Below the pieces are notes generated by a model. It was not told where the DNA came from. It ran no database searches and saw nothing but the letters and a program-made list of their open reading frames with translations. DNA of 64,000 bases from contig NZ_JABKKG010000002.1 of NCBI RefSeq assembly GCF_013166595.1, positions 124,001 to 188,000 on the forward strand, in the 5' to 3' direction. A program made the translations under genes and the position numbers. Shown here piece by piece: positions 23,525 through 32,599 of the stretch. Position 1 is the stretch's first letter. Every line of letters begins with the position of its first letter. Origin of the DNA: Palleniella intestinalis. Its GTDB lineage: Bacteria; Bacteroidota; Bacteroidia; Bacteroidales; Bacteroidaceae.

Positions 23525-25771
23525 TTAGTTTATATTTGATTTGTTTGACCTTATTTCCAATTCTGCCCATCTACAGGCCATTGCCCATAATTCTAAAGGA
23601 TGGTACGAACTGTTTATGTTCTTCCCGTTGAGTTTATTACAACCGCAACACACTTCAGATTTGCAGTTGTCGATCAATAACTTTGCAATGCTGTTTTTCA
23701 TGCGTTCCTTCATTCTGCTTAAATCATAAGTGAGCATCCAATAGGTTTTTATATTTTGTATGCAATGTTCTTTTATTTCGGCATTCATCCAATGGTTAAG
23801 AACTTTCGATATGAATGATTTTGGCATGTCACCTTTGTTTATTGCGGAAGAGATGGCTTCTTTCAGAGATTTCACATACGGATATTCCTCCTCGAAATTC
23901 ATTGCCATCCCAAGAAAAGAAATGGCTCCCTTGGATTTGTTATTACATACGTGAGATTTTGCATTAGCTTCTTCCTGCGCACTCATTTCCGCACCCTTAA
24001 TTATCGGGAATTTGTCATCAATAAACGAGATTCCGCCGGAAATCGAGAATGCAGGATTTTCGCAAGTGAAATGCTTGAAATCCTTATGAATTTTTTCAGC
24101 CATATCAATCATCACACTCCAATCACCCACGACAAACAAATCATCGCCACCACTATATATAATATAGGAATGGTCAGGATCAACTTCTCTCCATATTGAA
24201 TTAAGGTATCCGGAGAAGAAGTAGTCAAAAGAACTGCTGAGTGCGGACATTCGTGGCAAAATTGAACGTTCCGGAGATATTCCTTGCTGAAAAATAGTTC
24301 CCAGGTTATCAACATCCATACGTAAGACACCTAATCTGTGGAATGATTCCATAGAGGCTTTCTTGCACAAATCCTCAAAGACATCACATTTTATATTTGT
24401 TCCTCCATAATAATCAAATTTATTGATGATACTGCACATGCTGCTTCTTACAATGTTTGTATTGTCATTGAAGGAAACAACAGTGACGGTCTTGCCCTTT
24501 AGTATTGCAATCTCCTTGTCTAATTTTTCTTGTTTGATGAAATAGTAATGCATCCCAAGATTTAGAGGGTTTAGGTGACATTCGTTATTCCATGTCTGGA
24601 TTTCATCTTCCACAATAACCATAACACTCAGATTCTTGAGCGTTTGCCCCAGCTCTATCTGCAGTTTGGTTATCTCACGAATAGGCGAAAGACCTTTTGC
24701 ACTATATATTTTTTCTGTGTTTGAAAATGTTTCACCTGTACAAAGATCTGTCATTCCATTTCCGGCTGTCATGAATGGATTGAAAAAGGAGTGATACTGT
24801 TCAGCGATGACATGCTTGAATTTGGAAACCTTCTTTGCGTCTTTCTTAAGAAACAGTTGTCCCCACACATCACCGAGAGCGTTCTGCCCAGTGTGAGTTA
24901 AAGATTCTTTTGACAGTTCAACAAAATCTATTGCCAAAAATAACGACAGTTTATGAGTGGCAAACAATTTTTCCTCTATGCTACTCACAACGGCACTTAA
25001 TTTGTTTTTAATATATTCTGTATTTGGAGCCAACAGATAGAAACCTCCTCCGGAATTATATATGACATTAGCTTGTGGCAAGTCCAATTCCTTCCTTATG
25101 TATCTTACGACTGCATCTGACAATATGCGCAGATAAAAAGAGCGCCCTTTAAGATTCTTGCTCGCATATTTAGAAGCTACTTGATACAAATATGATTGTA
25201 TTCCACTCAAATCTGCTCCAATAAACAAGAATGAACTATCACTACTCTCGCCGGATTCCATAAGTTCATACAAGCACATGGATAAGGCTGCAGAAGATTT
25301 GAGTAAATCATAAATGCTGACATCATTATAACCTTCAAGTCCAACAGGAATATTGGATGCGTACTTGCTGAGTAATGTAAGTATATTCTCGCCAAAAACT
25401 GTAAGATTCTCAGTAGATATTTCCAACAATTGCTTAGACAGCATTCTTAACAAAGCTTCATTCACATTATATACGCTCTGTTTGTTTGGAAAATTATTTT
25501 TGGTCAAAGAAATTGGAGCAGGATTAATATGCCACAATGCATCATGTCGCATTGCTGATATTGTTTCCAATATGGAACTCAATCCATTATGGGGGCAAAG
25601 GGCAGGAGGCATGGACTTTTCTCCTAAACCAAGGGATAACATTTGTGCTTTGTCGATTATATTAGAATATTTCGCCAATACATCATCAGAGCAAAATTTC
25701 TTTTGCAAATCCCTGAAAGCCTCATGATGCAATAATGCTGCAAGGTAAATATTTTCTTTTATATTATTCAT
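23525..25771 (-). CDS. cas10: Cas10 (Csm1), cyclic oligoadenylate synthase subunit
   Basis: 748 residues. The palm/cyclase motif GGDD is intact (541-544, YSGGDDLFVVGD), with the supporting IGADLSGIQSYLYQV and LGVLRMDVDNLGTIF segments, so target RNA should trigger cyclic oligoadenylate synthesis. At the N-terminus, where Csm1 proteins have ALLHD, this one reads LAALLHHEAF (residues 10-19), so the HD-nuclease aspartate is missing. The Cys4 ribbon usual between the palm domains is also degenerate (single Cys in TDLCTGETF). It is thus probably a signalling enzyme without ssDNase activity. Overlaps cas6 by 4 nt (ATGA). Confidence 0.95.
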   Translation of the reverse strand: MNNIKENIYLAALLHHEAFRDLQKKFCSDDVLAKYSNIIDKAQMLSLGLGEKSMPPALCPHNGLSSILETISAMRHDALWHINPAPISLTKNNFPNKQSVYNVNEALLRMLSKQLLEISTENLTVFGENILTLLSKYASNIPVGLEGYNDVSIYDLLKSSAALSMCLYELMESGESSDSSFLFIGADLSGIQSYLYQVASKYASKNLKGRSFYLRILSDAVVRYIRKELDLPQANVIYNSGGGFYLLAPNTEYIKNKLSAVVSSIEEKLFATHKLSLFLAIDFVELSKESLTHTGQNALGDVWGQLFLKKDAKKVSKFKHVIAEQYHSFFNPFMTAGNGMTDLCTGETFSNTEKIYSAKGLSPIREITKLQIELGQTLKNLSVMVIVEDEIQTWNNECHLNPLNLGMHYYFIKQEKLDKEIAILKGKTVTVVSFNDNTNIVRSSMCSIINKFDYYGGTNIKCDVFEDLCKKASMESFHRLGVLRMDVDNLGTIFQQGISPERSILPRMSALSSSFDYFFSGYLNSIWREVDPDHSYIIYSGGDDLFVVGDWSVMIDMAEKIHKDFKHFTCENPAFSISGGISFIDDKFPIIKGAEMSAQEEANAKSHVCNNKSKGAISFLGMAMNFEEEYPYVKSLKEAISSAINKGDMPKSFISKVLNHWMNAEIKEHCIQNIKTYWMLTYDLSRMKERMKNSIAKLLIDNCKSEVCCGCNKLNGKNINSSYHPLELWAMACRWAELEIRSNKSNIN

Positions 25772-26457
25772 TGTATCTTATTACTATTTGGTTTATCGAA
25801 TCTTTTTATCATACCAAAGCCTATGCTTACTCCCTTTCCAAGACCAATATAGTCAGGCAAAGACACATTTGTCTTGAACATCATATCAAAGCCCATCATC
25901 TTGACTCCCTTGAACCTGTATTCTCTATGAGAATCTACAGACAATATCTTTACAGTGACTTGGTCTCCAAAATGCATATCAATTCCTTTTGCAAAAGACA
26001 GAATATTACCGATTAATATATTTTCCAGCATTGCATATTTTTCTATCACGCTTTCAATTTTGCTATATTTCTCATAGTTGCTTTGGTTCAAAGGCAAATA
26101 TTTTCGTATACTGTAATAAAACTCATCTGCCCAAGTTTGTACATTAACATCATAAGCCTCCACTTTATCTGTCTCTAATGATATATCCCTCTTGCCGAGC
26201 TTTACTGTTGAAAAGGTACTGTTAAAGAAATTGGATAATCTCTCGATACCATCACCTAGAAATATTATTCCCGCATTACCACTGATTCGTTTATATTGTA
26301 CCAATGGATAACGATACCTAAAGTTGTCATCTGTATGATTATGAAACAGCAAGTCTGCGTCTTTAATCGTATTAATGACAAGTCCACGGAAAAGAGGGAC
26401 TTCATAAAACATAATAGGGGTTTTGAACGTTAATTTGAATATTTTGATTTTGTTCAT
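25768..26457 (-). CDS. cas6: Cas6 pre-crRNA endonuclease
   Basis: 229 residues from ATG 26457; the longer frame to 26541 adds 28 residues unlike the family. The N-terminal strand MNKIKIFKLTFKTPIMF and the C-terminal glycine-rich loop GLGKGVSIGFGMIKRF are Cas6 hallmarks. It cuts the array transcript within each repeat, leaving the 8-nt handle that Csm4 recognises. First gene of the operon. Confidence 0.9.
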   Translation of the reverse strand: MNKIKIFKLTFKTPIMFYEVPLFRGLVINTIKDADLLFHNHTDDNFRYRYPLVQYKRISGNAGIIFLGDGIERLSNFFNSTFSTVKLGKRDISLETDKVEAYDVNVQTWADEFYYSIRKYLPLNQSNYEKYSKIESVIEKYAMLENILIGNILSFAKGIDMHFGDQVTVKILSVDSHREYRFKGVKMMGFDMMFKTNVSLPDYIGLGKGVSIGFGMIKRFDKPNSNKIQ

Positions 26458-26520
26458 AGTATATAGCAAATTCGAGACATGAAAATTATTGGTCAGCCTG
26501 TGATGCATAGATGTTTTTAT

Positions 26521-26593
26521 GCAAGTTAGCCAACAAAACAAACAATATGGTATTCAATGTTTCCATATGCATTTGATTTTGTTGACTAGCTTA
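26521..26593. repeat. Imperfect inverted repeat at the right edge of the CRISPR locus
   Basis: GCAAGTTAGCCAACAAAA (26521-26538) and TTTTGTTGACTAGCTTAT (26577-26594) are imperfect reverse complements. TTTGTTGACTAGCTTA (26578-26593) is a direct copy, with one mismatch, of 11205-11220 at the other end of the locus. The gap 26458-26606 otherwise has no gene and must hold the cas operon promoter; I see no exact -7 match in it. Confidence 0.55.
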
Positions 26594-26606
26594 TATTTGC
26601 ACTCCT

Positions 26607-27935
26607 TTAGTGTTTTCCATTATAGAACTCTATGAATGCGGCGGTGCAATACTCATGATCGGCTGCAGAGGCGGTCTCGCGCACACTGTGCATGGCAAGC
26701 ACCGGATTACCCATGTCCACACCACGGAGAGGGAGAGAGGATGCGAGGATGTTGCCCAAGGTTGAGCCTCCGGCGACATCACTGTGGTTAACAAACCGCT
26801 GGCAAGGCACACCGGCATGCTCACATATCTGCTGGAAAACGGCAGCAGAGACGGCATCGCTAGCATATTTCTGTGACGCATTGAACTTGATGACAGGACC
26901 TCCGCCAAGCACAGGATGGTTTGTCGGGTCGTATTTCTCCGAGTAGTTAGGATGCCATGCGTGAGCATTGTCCGCACTTATCATGAAGGCATGCTCAACA
27001 GCACGGTACATATCCTCCGCTGTTCCTCCCTGAGCGAAGACAAGACGCTCAATGAGCGACATGAGGAACGGACTGCCTGCCCCCTGCTTTGTCTGCGAAC
27101 CGGTCTCCTCATTGTCAAAGACGGCAAGGACTTTTGTCACTTCCGGCACTGTGTCGCAAGAGCTTATCAGGGCTTCCATACCGGCATGAACCATGGAAAG
27201 GTCATCAAGACGGCCTGCGGAAATCAGTTCATTGTGCATTCCGAAAAGGCATGCCGGAGTAGTATCGTAAAGATAAAGGTCGAAATCAAGGATGTCTTTC
27301 GGTTCTACCTGTGGCGTACCGTCCTGTCGTGTGGCATTAAGTTCGTCGCAGACTGCCTTCATAAGCATACCGCCACGCTCCAATTCGTCATTGACAAATC
27401 CCATTAACGGGAGCATATCCTTCTGTTTTGACAGTTTCACACCGTCATTCACCTGACGGTTGAAGTGTATGGCGAGGTTGGAAATCTGCAGAAGCGGACG
27501 CTTGATGTGCAACAGTCTTGTCTCTGGATTAAGGGCATCGGATGTGCGGAGTATCACTCTTCCTGCAAGCGACAATGGACGGTCAAACCATGTTGACATA
27601 ATAGCACCGCCGTAAAGTTCGGTGTTCAGCTTCACCATTCCTCCCTCGCAACGAATCTCGGCATTAGGCTTTATGCGGAATGTAGGAGAATCGCTGTGCG
27701 CACATATCATCCTGAAGCCCGCGTCGCCTATGTTCCGGCTGCCTATATGGAAAGCGAATACAGCGGAATCGTTCTTTGTCAGATACAGTTTGTCACCCGG
27801 TTTGACAGCCGGCATGCGGTCTTTGGCATCCACACGGATGTAACCGCAACGGTCAAGCGTGTCGCAAACATTCTTAACTGCAAGGAAATTAACGGGAGAG
27901 GCGTCAAGAAACGCCAAGAGTTTTTCTGTGTACAT
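26607..27935 (-). CDS. M18-family aminopeptidase
   Basis: A 442-residue zinc metallopeptidase of the aspartyl-aminopeptidase family. Visible are the metal ligand segment CAHSDSPTFRIKP, the catalytic Glu-Glu in FDNEETGSQTKQG, SADNAHAWHPNY, and HSVRETASAADHEY near the C-terminus. It removes N-terminal residues from peptides in the cytoplasm. Separate from the CRISPR locus, and followed by a hairpin and the cdsA-ftsH-rsfS group in the same orientation. Confidence 0.92.
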   Translation of the reverse strand: MYTEKLLAFLDASPVNFLAVKNVCDTLDRCGYIRVDAKDRMPAVKPGDKLYLTKNDSAVFAFHIGSRNIGDAGFRMICAHSDSPTFRIKPNAEIRCEGGMVKLNTELYGGAIMSTWFDRPLSLAGRVILRTSDALNPETRLLHIKRPLLQISNLAIHFNRQVNDGVKLSKQKDMLPLMGFVNDELERGGMLMKAVCDELNATRQDGTPQVEPKDILDFDLYLYDTTPACLFGMHNELISAGRLDDLSMVHAGMEALISSCDTVPEVTKVLAVFDNEETGSQTKQGAGSPFLMSLIERLVFAQGGTAEDMYRAVEHAFMISADNAHAWHPNYSEKYDPTNHPVLGGGPVIKFNASQKYASDAVSAAVFQQICEHAGVPCQRFVNHSDVAGGSTLGNILASSLPLRGVDMGNPVLAMHSVRETASAADHEYCTAAFIEFYNGKH

Positions 27936-27986
27936 AGTGTTCTTTTTGTGTTAGCAAAGTTTTGGACTTAAAAAACTTTCAGAGCA

Positions 27987-28038
27987 TTTTGGGGCTTCAA
28001 GAACCCGGAAAAACTTCAGAGTCCTTAAAGCCCCAAAA
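27987..28038 (-). terminator. Inverted repeat between cdsA and the aminopeptidase gene
   Basis: TTTTGGGGCTT (27987-27997) and AAGCCCCAAAA (28028-28038) are exact complements with a 30-base loop. It lies just after the cdsA stop in the direction of transcription and ends in T-rich sequence on the minus strand. Confidence 0.5.
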
Positions 28039-28042
28039 CTCT

Positions 28043-28948
28043 TTACTGCATGATATACTGCAGAGCGTAAAGATATATCACACTTGCCGGAATGGCAAGC
28101 AATGAAGAATCAAAGCGGTCAAGCATTCCTCCATGTCCCGGAAGGATATTGCCGGAATCCTTAATGCCTATCGTGCGCTTGATGAGTGACTCCACCAAGT
28201 CGCCCCATGTGCCGAAAACCGCGACAACAATGCCAAGGCCTATCCATTTCGCAATATGCGATGACAGCGGCATCGGGTCAACGTATGATGCCGGTATATA
28301 GGAGAAATACCCAACGAGAGCCGCTGCTATAATGACGAATACTCCTCCACCGATGCTGCCTTCCCATGACTTTGCCGGAGAGATGCGCGGGAACAGCTTG
28401 TGTTTTCCGAACAGTGACCCCGAGCAATAGGCTCCGGTGTCGTTCACCCACAAGAAGACAAACACGCTCAATGGCAAGAGGTACTGATACTCCACGTATC
28501 CGTCAACATTCTGAAAGGCAAGTACATTGATTGTGGAGAATGGCAATGCAATGTACATCTGCCCCATCATTGTGTACGCCCAGTCAGCCAACGGATTTGG
28601 ATTGCCTGTGTACAGTTCGCTGACAAGCAGATAAATGATTGTCAGAAGATAAGGTATGAACACCTCCGCCGTGGACATTCCGCTGACAAAAGCGGAAGTC
28701 GCAAGGAAGAGGAACACACCTGCTGCGGTGGAGATGAACCGATTGACGGAGACATTCTCCACATTGTCATTGACAAGCCCCGTATATTCCCAGACAGACA
28801 TTCCCGTTATCAGGGTGAACAGGAACACCATCGATGTAGGCTTTAGAAAGCAAGTGACAAGGGCGGCTACAAAGAAGACACCCGTTATGGCCCTCACTAT
28901 CAGATTTTTCTGTTTTTCACTCATAGCATTAAGGTTATTTATACGCAT
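28043..28948 (-). CDS. cdsA: Phosphatidate cytidylyltransferase
   Basis: Makes CDP-diacylglycerol from phosphatidic acid and CTP for phospholipid synthesis. The protein has about eight membrane segments and the family signature near the C-terminus (GDLVESLIKRTIGIKD followed by GHGGMLDRFD). ATG 28948 overlaps the ftsH stop as TGATG, so translation is probably coupled. Confidence 0.95.
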   Translation of the reverse strand: MRINNLNAMSEKQKNLIVRAITGVFFVAALVTCFLKPTSMVFLFTLITGMSVWEYTGLVNDNVENVSVNRFISTAAGVFLFLATSAFVSGMSTAEVFIPYLLTIIYLLVSELYTGNPNPLADWAYTMMGQMYIALPFSTINVLAFQNVDGYVEYQYLLPLSVFVFLWVNDTGAYCSGSLFGKHKLFPRISPAKSWEGSIGGGVFVIIAAALVGYFSYIPASYVDPMPLSSHIAKWIGLGIVVAVFGTWGDLVESLIKRTIGIKDSGNILPGHGGMLDRFDSSLLAIPASVIYLYALQYIMQ

Positions 28949-30999
28949 CACGCGTCCTTTGGAGTTGTGTCTGTAATCACGTCATCTGCCTGTGGATTGC
29001 TTTCAAGGGCAGGAGCAGAAGTGTCAGCAGTTTCAGCCTCATCATCAGAAGAGAGCAACTCTTCTGAGCGTGAAGCCCACTGTCGTTTGCCAAAGATGCG
29101 CTCAACATCCTCTGCAAAAATAACCTCCCTGTCTATCAGCAACTGTGCCAAGGCATTATGCCCCTCACTGTATTTCTCCAACAGTTTCTTTGCACGGGCA
29201 TACTGTTCACCAATCATCTTCTGCACCTCCTCGTCTATAAGTCGTGCGGTTGTGTCAGAATATGGCTTGGAGAATGAGTACTGCTCCTGATTATAGTAGC
29301 ACAGATTAGGCAGGGCGTCGCTCATACCTGCATACGCCACCATAGAATATGCTGCCTTTGTGGAACGCTCAAGGTCATTCATCGCACCGGTAGAGATTCT
29401 TCCAAGGAACACATCCTCTGCCGCACGGCCGCCAAGAAGTGCACAGATTTCGTCCAGCATAGCCTCCTTTGTCGTTATCTGACGTTCCTCAGGGAGATAC
29501 CATGCAGCACCGAGAGCCCTTCCGCGCGGTACGATTGTAACCTTGACAAGTGGGTTTGCATACTGGCAGAACCAGCTGATTGTGGCATGGCCTGCCTCAT
29601 GGTAGGCGATGGCCTTCTTCTCTTCCGCAGTCATAACCTTGGTCTTTTTCTCCAGACCACCGATGATACGGTCGACGGCAGCAAGGAAATCCTGCTGTGT
29701 GACAGCCTTCTTGTCAGCACGGGCAGCTATCAGGGCAGCCTCATTGCAGACATTTGCGATGTCCGCACCCGAGAATCCCGGTGTCTGACGGGCAAGAAGC
29801 TCAATGTCAAGGTCTTTGTCTATCTTGACAGGGCGCAAGTGAACCTTGAAGATTGCCTTACGCTCGTTGAGGTCAGGCAACTCGACATGAATCTCACGGT
29901 CAAAGCGTCCGGCACGCAAAAGTGCCTTGTCAAGCATGTCGACACGGTTTGTCGCTGCAAGAATTATCACACCGGAGTTTGTACCAAAGCCATCCATCTC
30001 GGTTAGAAGGGCATTGAGGGTGTTCTCACGCTCATCGTTTCCGCCCATTCCAGGATGATTGGAACGTGCACGCCCGACAGCGTCAATCTCATCAATGAAG
30101 ATGATGCTTGGGGCCTTTGCCTTTGCCTTGTTGAACAAATCGCGCACTCGGGATGCACCGACACCCACGAACATCTCCACAAAGTCAGAACCTGACATTG
30201 AGAAGAATGGCACTCCGGCCTCTCCGGCAACAGCCTTGGCAAGGAGAGTCTTGCCTGTTCCCGGAGGTCCCACAAGCAATGCACCCTTAGGAATCTTGCC
30301 TCCGAGGTCGGTGTATTTCTTAGGATTCTTCAGGAACTCAACGATTTCCTGCACCTCCTGCTTGGCACCCTCCTGACCTGCAACATCCTTGAATGTTATG
30401 TCATGAGGGTTGTCCTTTCCGTACTCCTGCGCCTTGCTCTTGCCGACATTGAAGATACTGCTTCCGCCGGCAGAGCCTCCCCCACCGAAACCGCCACTCA
30501 TGCGGCGGATGATGAATATCCATATCGCAATGAAGAATATTGTCGGAGCCAATGAGAGGAGCACATCAAGAAAACCATTGTGGCTAACCTCATATTCAAG
30601 GTTGCCGTTGAAATGCTTCTGTGCCTGCTGAGCATCAAGGAATTTCTCCACCTGGTCAACGGAACCGAAGTTCACATTCACATAAGGATTGACACCCACC
30701 TGCTTGGCGCCGGCATGGAACACCTGACGGACATGCTCCGCCTTAACATACATTTTCAGTGAAGACTCACTCTTGTTAACAACAACCTTGGAGGCATAAC
30801 CGTGGCTTACAAACTGCTTGAAGTCACTGTATGACGCTTCCGTGGAAGACTGTTTCCCTATATTTCCACCACCGGTGAAAAAGATATAGGCAAGTATGAC
30901 GATGATAATCGCATACAGCCAATTTAGATTAAACCGAGGCATTTTCGGACCTTTAGGCATATTGTCCGGTCCGAAGCCCCCTGCTGGTGATTTTGCCAT
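28948..30999 (-). CDS. ftsH: ATP-dependent zinc metalloprotease FtsH
   Basis: Membrane-anchored AAA+ protease that removes misfolded membrane proteins. There are two N-terminal membrane segments (about 26-42 and 150-170) around a periplasmic domain. They are followed by Walker [14 protein letters not shown], Walker [12 protein letters not shown], the second region of homology ([17 protein letters not shown]) and the protease site HEAGH. Length 683 is normal. The C-terminal tail is acidic and low in complexity. It lies between rsfS and cdsA in one transcript. Confidence 0.97.
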   Translation of the reverse strand: MAKSPAGGFGPDNMPKGPKMPRFNLNWLYAIIIVILAYIFFTGGGNIGKQSSTEASYSDFKQFVSHGYASKVVVNKSESSLKMYVKAEHVRQVFHAGAKQVGVNPYVNVNFGSVDQVEKFLDAQQAQKHFNGNLEYEVSHNGFLDVLLSLAPTIFFIAIWIFIIRRMSGGFGGGGSAGGSSIFNVGKSKAQEYGKDNPHDITFKDVAGQEGAKQEVQEIVEFLKNPKKYTDLGGKIPKGALLVGPPGTGKTLLAKAVAGEAGVPFFSMSGSDFVEMFVGVGASRVRDLFNKAKAKAPSIIFIDEIDAVGRARSNHPGMGGNDERENTLNALLTEMDGFGTNSGVIILAATNRVDMLDKALLRAGRFDREIHVELPDLNERKAIFKVHLRPVKIDKDLDIELLARQTPGFSGADIANVCNEAALIAARADKKAVTQQDFLAAVDRIIGGLEKKTKVMTAEEKKAIAYHEAGHATISWFCQYANPLVKVTIVPRGRALGAAWYLPEERQITTKEAMLDEICALLGGRAAEDVFLGRISTGAMNDLERSTKAAYSMVAYAGMSDALPNLCYYNQEQYSFSKPYSDTTARLIDEEVQKMIGEQYARAKKLLEKYSEGHNALAQLLIDREVIFAEDVERIFGKRQWASRSEELLSSDDEAETADTSAPALESNPQADDVITDTTPKDA

Positions 31000-31113
31000 A
31001 GTCGAACTTTGTCCGAAATAGTTTTTTCTTTTTTAATAATATAATGTGTATTGCTTCAGTAAACGCCATGAAACACATGTCATTCATGGCACTGCATAAA
31101 AAGCAGCCTTGGA

Positions 31114-31476
31114 TTAATCCACATCAGGAATCACTTCCGACGGAGCGTCAGCCCACAAGTGCTCCAAATCATAATGCTCGCGTGTCTCAGGCACAAATAT
31201 GTGAACCATGATGTCAACATAGTCCATCGCCACCCAGACACAGTTCTCCAGTCCGGCAGTCTTTATCGGCTTCTCTTTCAGGTCCACACGCATCTTCTCC
31301 TCTATGTTGTCGGAAATAGCCTCAACCTGTGAAGGAGAACCGCCCTCACAGACAACAAATGCCTTTGTTATGCAGCCGTCAATCTCCGAAAGGTCTATCA
31401 CTGTTATTCCACGGCCCTTTTTGTCCTGTATAGCCCCAACTGCTTTGTCTACTAATGTCTTTATTTCTTCTGTCAT
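31114..31476 (-). CDS. rsfS: Ribosomal silencing factor RsfS
   Basis: 120-residue RsfS/Iojap protein. It binds ribosomal protein uL14 and blocks subunit joining under starvation. The core GRGITVIDLSEIDGCITKAFVVCEGGSPSQVEAI and the WVAMDYVDIMVHIF segment are typical. First gene of the rsfS-ftsH-cdsA group; promoter at 31511. Confidence 0.93.
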   Translation of the reverse strand: MTEEIKTLVDKAVGAIQDKKGRGITVIDLSEIDGCITKAFVVCEGGSPSQVEAISDNIEEKMRVDLKEKPIKTAGLENCVWVAMDYVDIMVHIFVPETREHYDLEHLWADAPSEVIPDVD

Positions 31477-31510
31477 ATTTGCTTATTTATAATATGTGAT
31501 TTCTTTGCCT

Positions 31511-31519
31511 GCAAAGGTA
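31511..31519 (-). promoter_or_regulatory. -7 element of the rsfS-ftsH-cdsA operon
   Basis: Minus strand TACCTTTGC, an exact TAnnTTTGC match, 35 bp before the rsfS start codon. Confidence 0.6.
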
Positions 31520-31620
31520 CACTATTTCTATTGAATAAGCACCGTAGAAGCTCTTTTTTTGTGTTTTTTTATGTAATATCGAAGAAAATCGCATGTTTTT
31601 CAAAAAAAATCCGCAAAAAA

Positions 31621-31653
31621 TTTGGTGGTTTCAAAAAAACTCCGTACCTTTGC
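31621..31653 (+). promoter_or_regulatory. Promoter of tRNA-Gln
   Basis: TTTG at 31621-31624, a 20-bp spacer and TACCTTTGC at 31645-31653 give a full consensus promoter. The tRNA begins about 45 nt after the expected start. Confidence 0.7.
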
Positions 31654-31702
31654 ACTCGCAATTGAGAAACACAGTTGCAGTGCTAAGAGAAGCACACAAA
31701 AT

Positions 31703-31773
31703 TGGGGTATGGTGTAATGGTAACACTGCAGATTCTGGTCCTGCCTTTTCTGGTTCGAGTCCGGATACCCCAA
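31703..31773 (+). tRNA. tRNA-Gln (anticodon CTG)
   Basis: The acceptor arms TGGGGTA / TACCCCA pair fully. The D-arm is GTG...CAC, the anticodon loop is TTCTGGT with anticodon CTG at 31735-31737, and the T-arm TCTGG-TTCGAGT-CCGGA is normal. The CCA end is not encoded. The last anticodon-stem pair is an A-C mismatch, which is unusual but tolerable. It has its own promoter and terminator. Confidence 0.92.
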
Positions 31774-31777
31774 CAAA

Positions 31778-31820
31778 GAAAAACCGAGATTCTTTTGAAT
31801 CTCGGTTTTTCTTTTTCTAC
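31778..31820 (+). terminator. Terminator of tRNA-Gln
   Basis: The 15-bp perfect arms 31778-31792 and 31797-31811 (core CCGAGATTC / GAATCTCGG) enclose a TTTT loop and are followed by CTTTTTC. Confidence 0.85.
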
Positions 31821-31921
31821 ACCTACCCCCTATAGTATTCCAAACCAGGGAACACATATCACAACAGATACTTCCATACGACATTTCACAATTTAGCCAC
31901 ATTTCTTTAGACTATACAAAA

Positions 31922-31970
31922 AAAAGGAATGCTTAAAACCAAATGATTTATGGTTTTAAGCATTCCTTTT
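31922..31970 (-). terminator. Strong hairpin terminator of a lost minus-strand tRNA
   Basis: The arms 31922-31941 and 31951-31970 are perfectly complementary over 20 bp, with a 9-base loop and A/T tracts on both flanks. It follows directly on the minus-strand tRNA 3' end at 31970-31985, the place where a tRNA terminator belongs. Confidence 0.75.
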
Positions 31971-31985
31971 GGTGATCCGAGCGGG
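31970..31985 (-). other. tRNA 3'-end remnant: probable ICE attachment junction
   Basis: Minus strand CCCGCTCGGATCACCA reads as the 3' half of a T-stem, an acceptor strand TCGGATC, a discriminator A and an encoded CCA, followed at once by a terminator. Neither the 5' T-stem strand (GCGGG) nor a TTCGA loop is present to the right, where unrelated sequence begins. This is the footprint left when an element integrates into the 3' end of a tRNA gene: the repaired gene should stand at the other end of the element. I infer that the ICE starts at 31986. Confidence 0.65.
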
Positions 31986-32049
31986 CCTTGTGAGAGTGGT
32001 GTTATCTTGTTGATTTTCAATTTGTTGGTTGATATAATTGAGAAGCAAT

Positions 32050-32069
32050 GTACCACGGTTTGTACCACA
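32050..32069. repeat. TGTACCAC direct repeat near the ICE end
   Basis: TGTACCAC occurs at 32050-32057 and again at 32062-32069, 12 bp apart and about 65 bp inside the proposed junction. The position suits integrase or excisionase arm sites. Apart from this and the 12-bp array, I see no gene between 31986 and 32600. Confidence 0.4.
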
Positions 32070-32268
32070 TTTTCCGCTCTATTTTGGAGGGCAAAATTGC
32101 CCTGATTTATCACTACCTGCGAGAGCATCACAAAATTAACACTTATTATCCGAATATTTGCCAAATAAACAATATTTAACTATTAAAAATTGTGGTTCTC
32201 ATACTTGAACGCCTGTTTTCGGGCAAAAGTTCGGTGCTGTGGACGGGTGTCCGGGAGCCTCAAAAAAG

Positions 32269-32494
32269 GTGGCGAAAAAGGTGGCGCACACTGACCGAAA
32301 AAGTGGCGGAAAAGGTGTCTGTAAAAGTGTCCCCAAAGGTGTCCCCATAAGTGTCCGAAAGAGTGTCCCCAAGAGTGTATGTAAGTGTGTCTGTATCAGT
32401 GGCGGTAAATGTGTCGGAACGGGTGTCTGAAATGGTGGCGGCAGAAGTGGCGGATAAGGTGTCGGTCAAGGTGACGGCAAAGGTGGCGCATATC
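32269..32494. repeat. 12-bp-periodic tandem array
   Basis: GTG triplets recur exactly every 12 bp at 32303, 32315, 32327 and so on to 32483 (16 units), with two earlier units at 32269 and 32281. The consensus is about AAAGGTGTCNNN. Frames through it give 4-residue repeats (KSVP-like forward, SDTF-like reverse), but none has the look of a normal gene. It lies in the ICE between the end and the mobilisation genes. Confidence 0.75.
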
Positions 32495-32599
32495 AGCCGA
32501 AATCCGTACTGTTTTTCCCACTTGCTTCCCAGTCTGAAAAATCCCACCGCAGGGAGAAGATTATGCCTGCCCTCCTGATTTTCTCCCTTAAAGAAAATT

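Noticed and set aside
31703..31773. Idea that tRNA-Gln is a pseudogene because of an A-C pair closing the anticodon stem
   Set aside because: All other arms pair, U33 and purine 37 are present, and it has a consensus promoter and terminator.
31703..31773. tRNA-Gln as the ICE attachment gene
   Set aside because: It is complete with its own terminator and about 200 bp from the proposed junction; the remnant at 31970-31985 has a different 3' end.
31600..32164. Frames across tRNA-Gln, its terminator and the ICE junction
   Set aside because: They run through RNA genes and hairpins and have no protein-like composition.
32239..32547. Frames on both strands through the 12-bp array (KSVPKS-like and SDTFGDT-like peptides)
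   Set aside because: The periodicity keeps several frames open on both strands, so open frames are expected by chance and none shows a start region or promoter.
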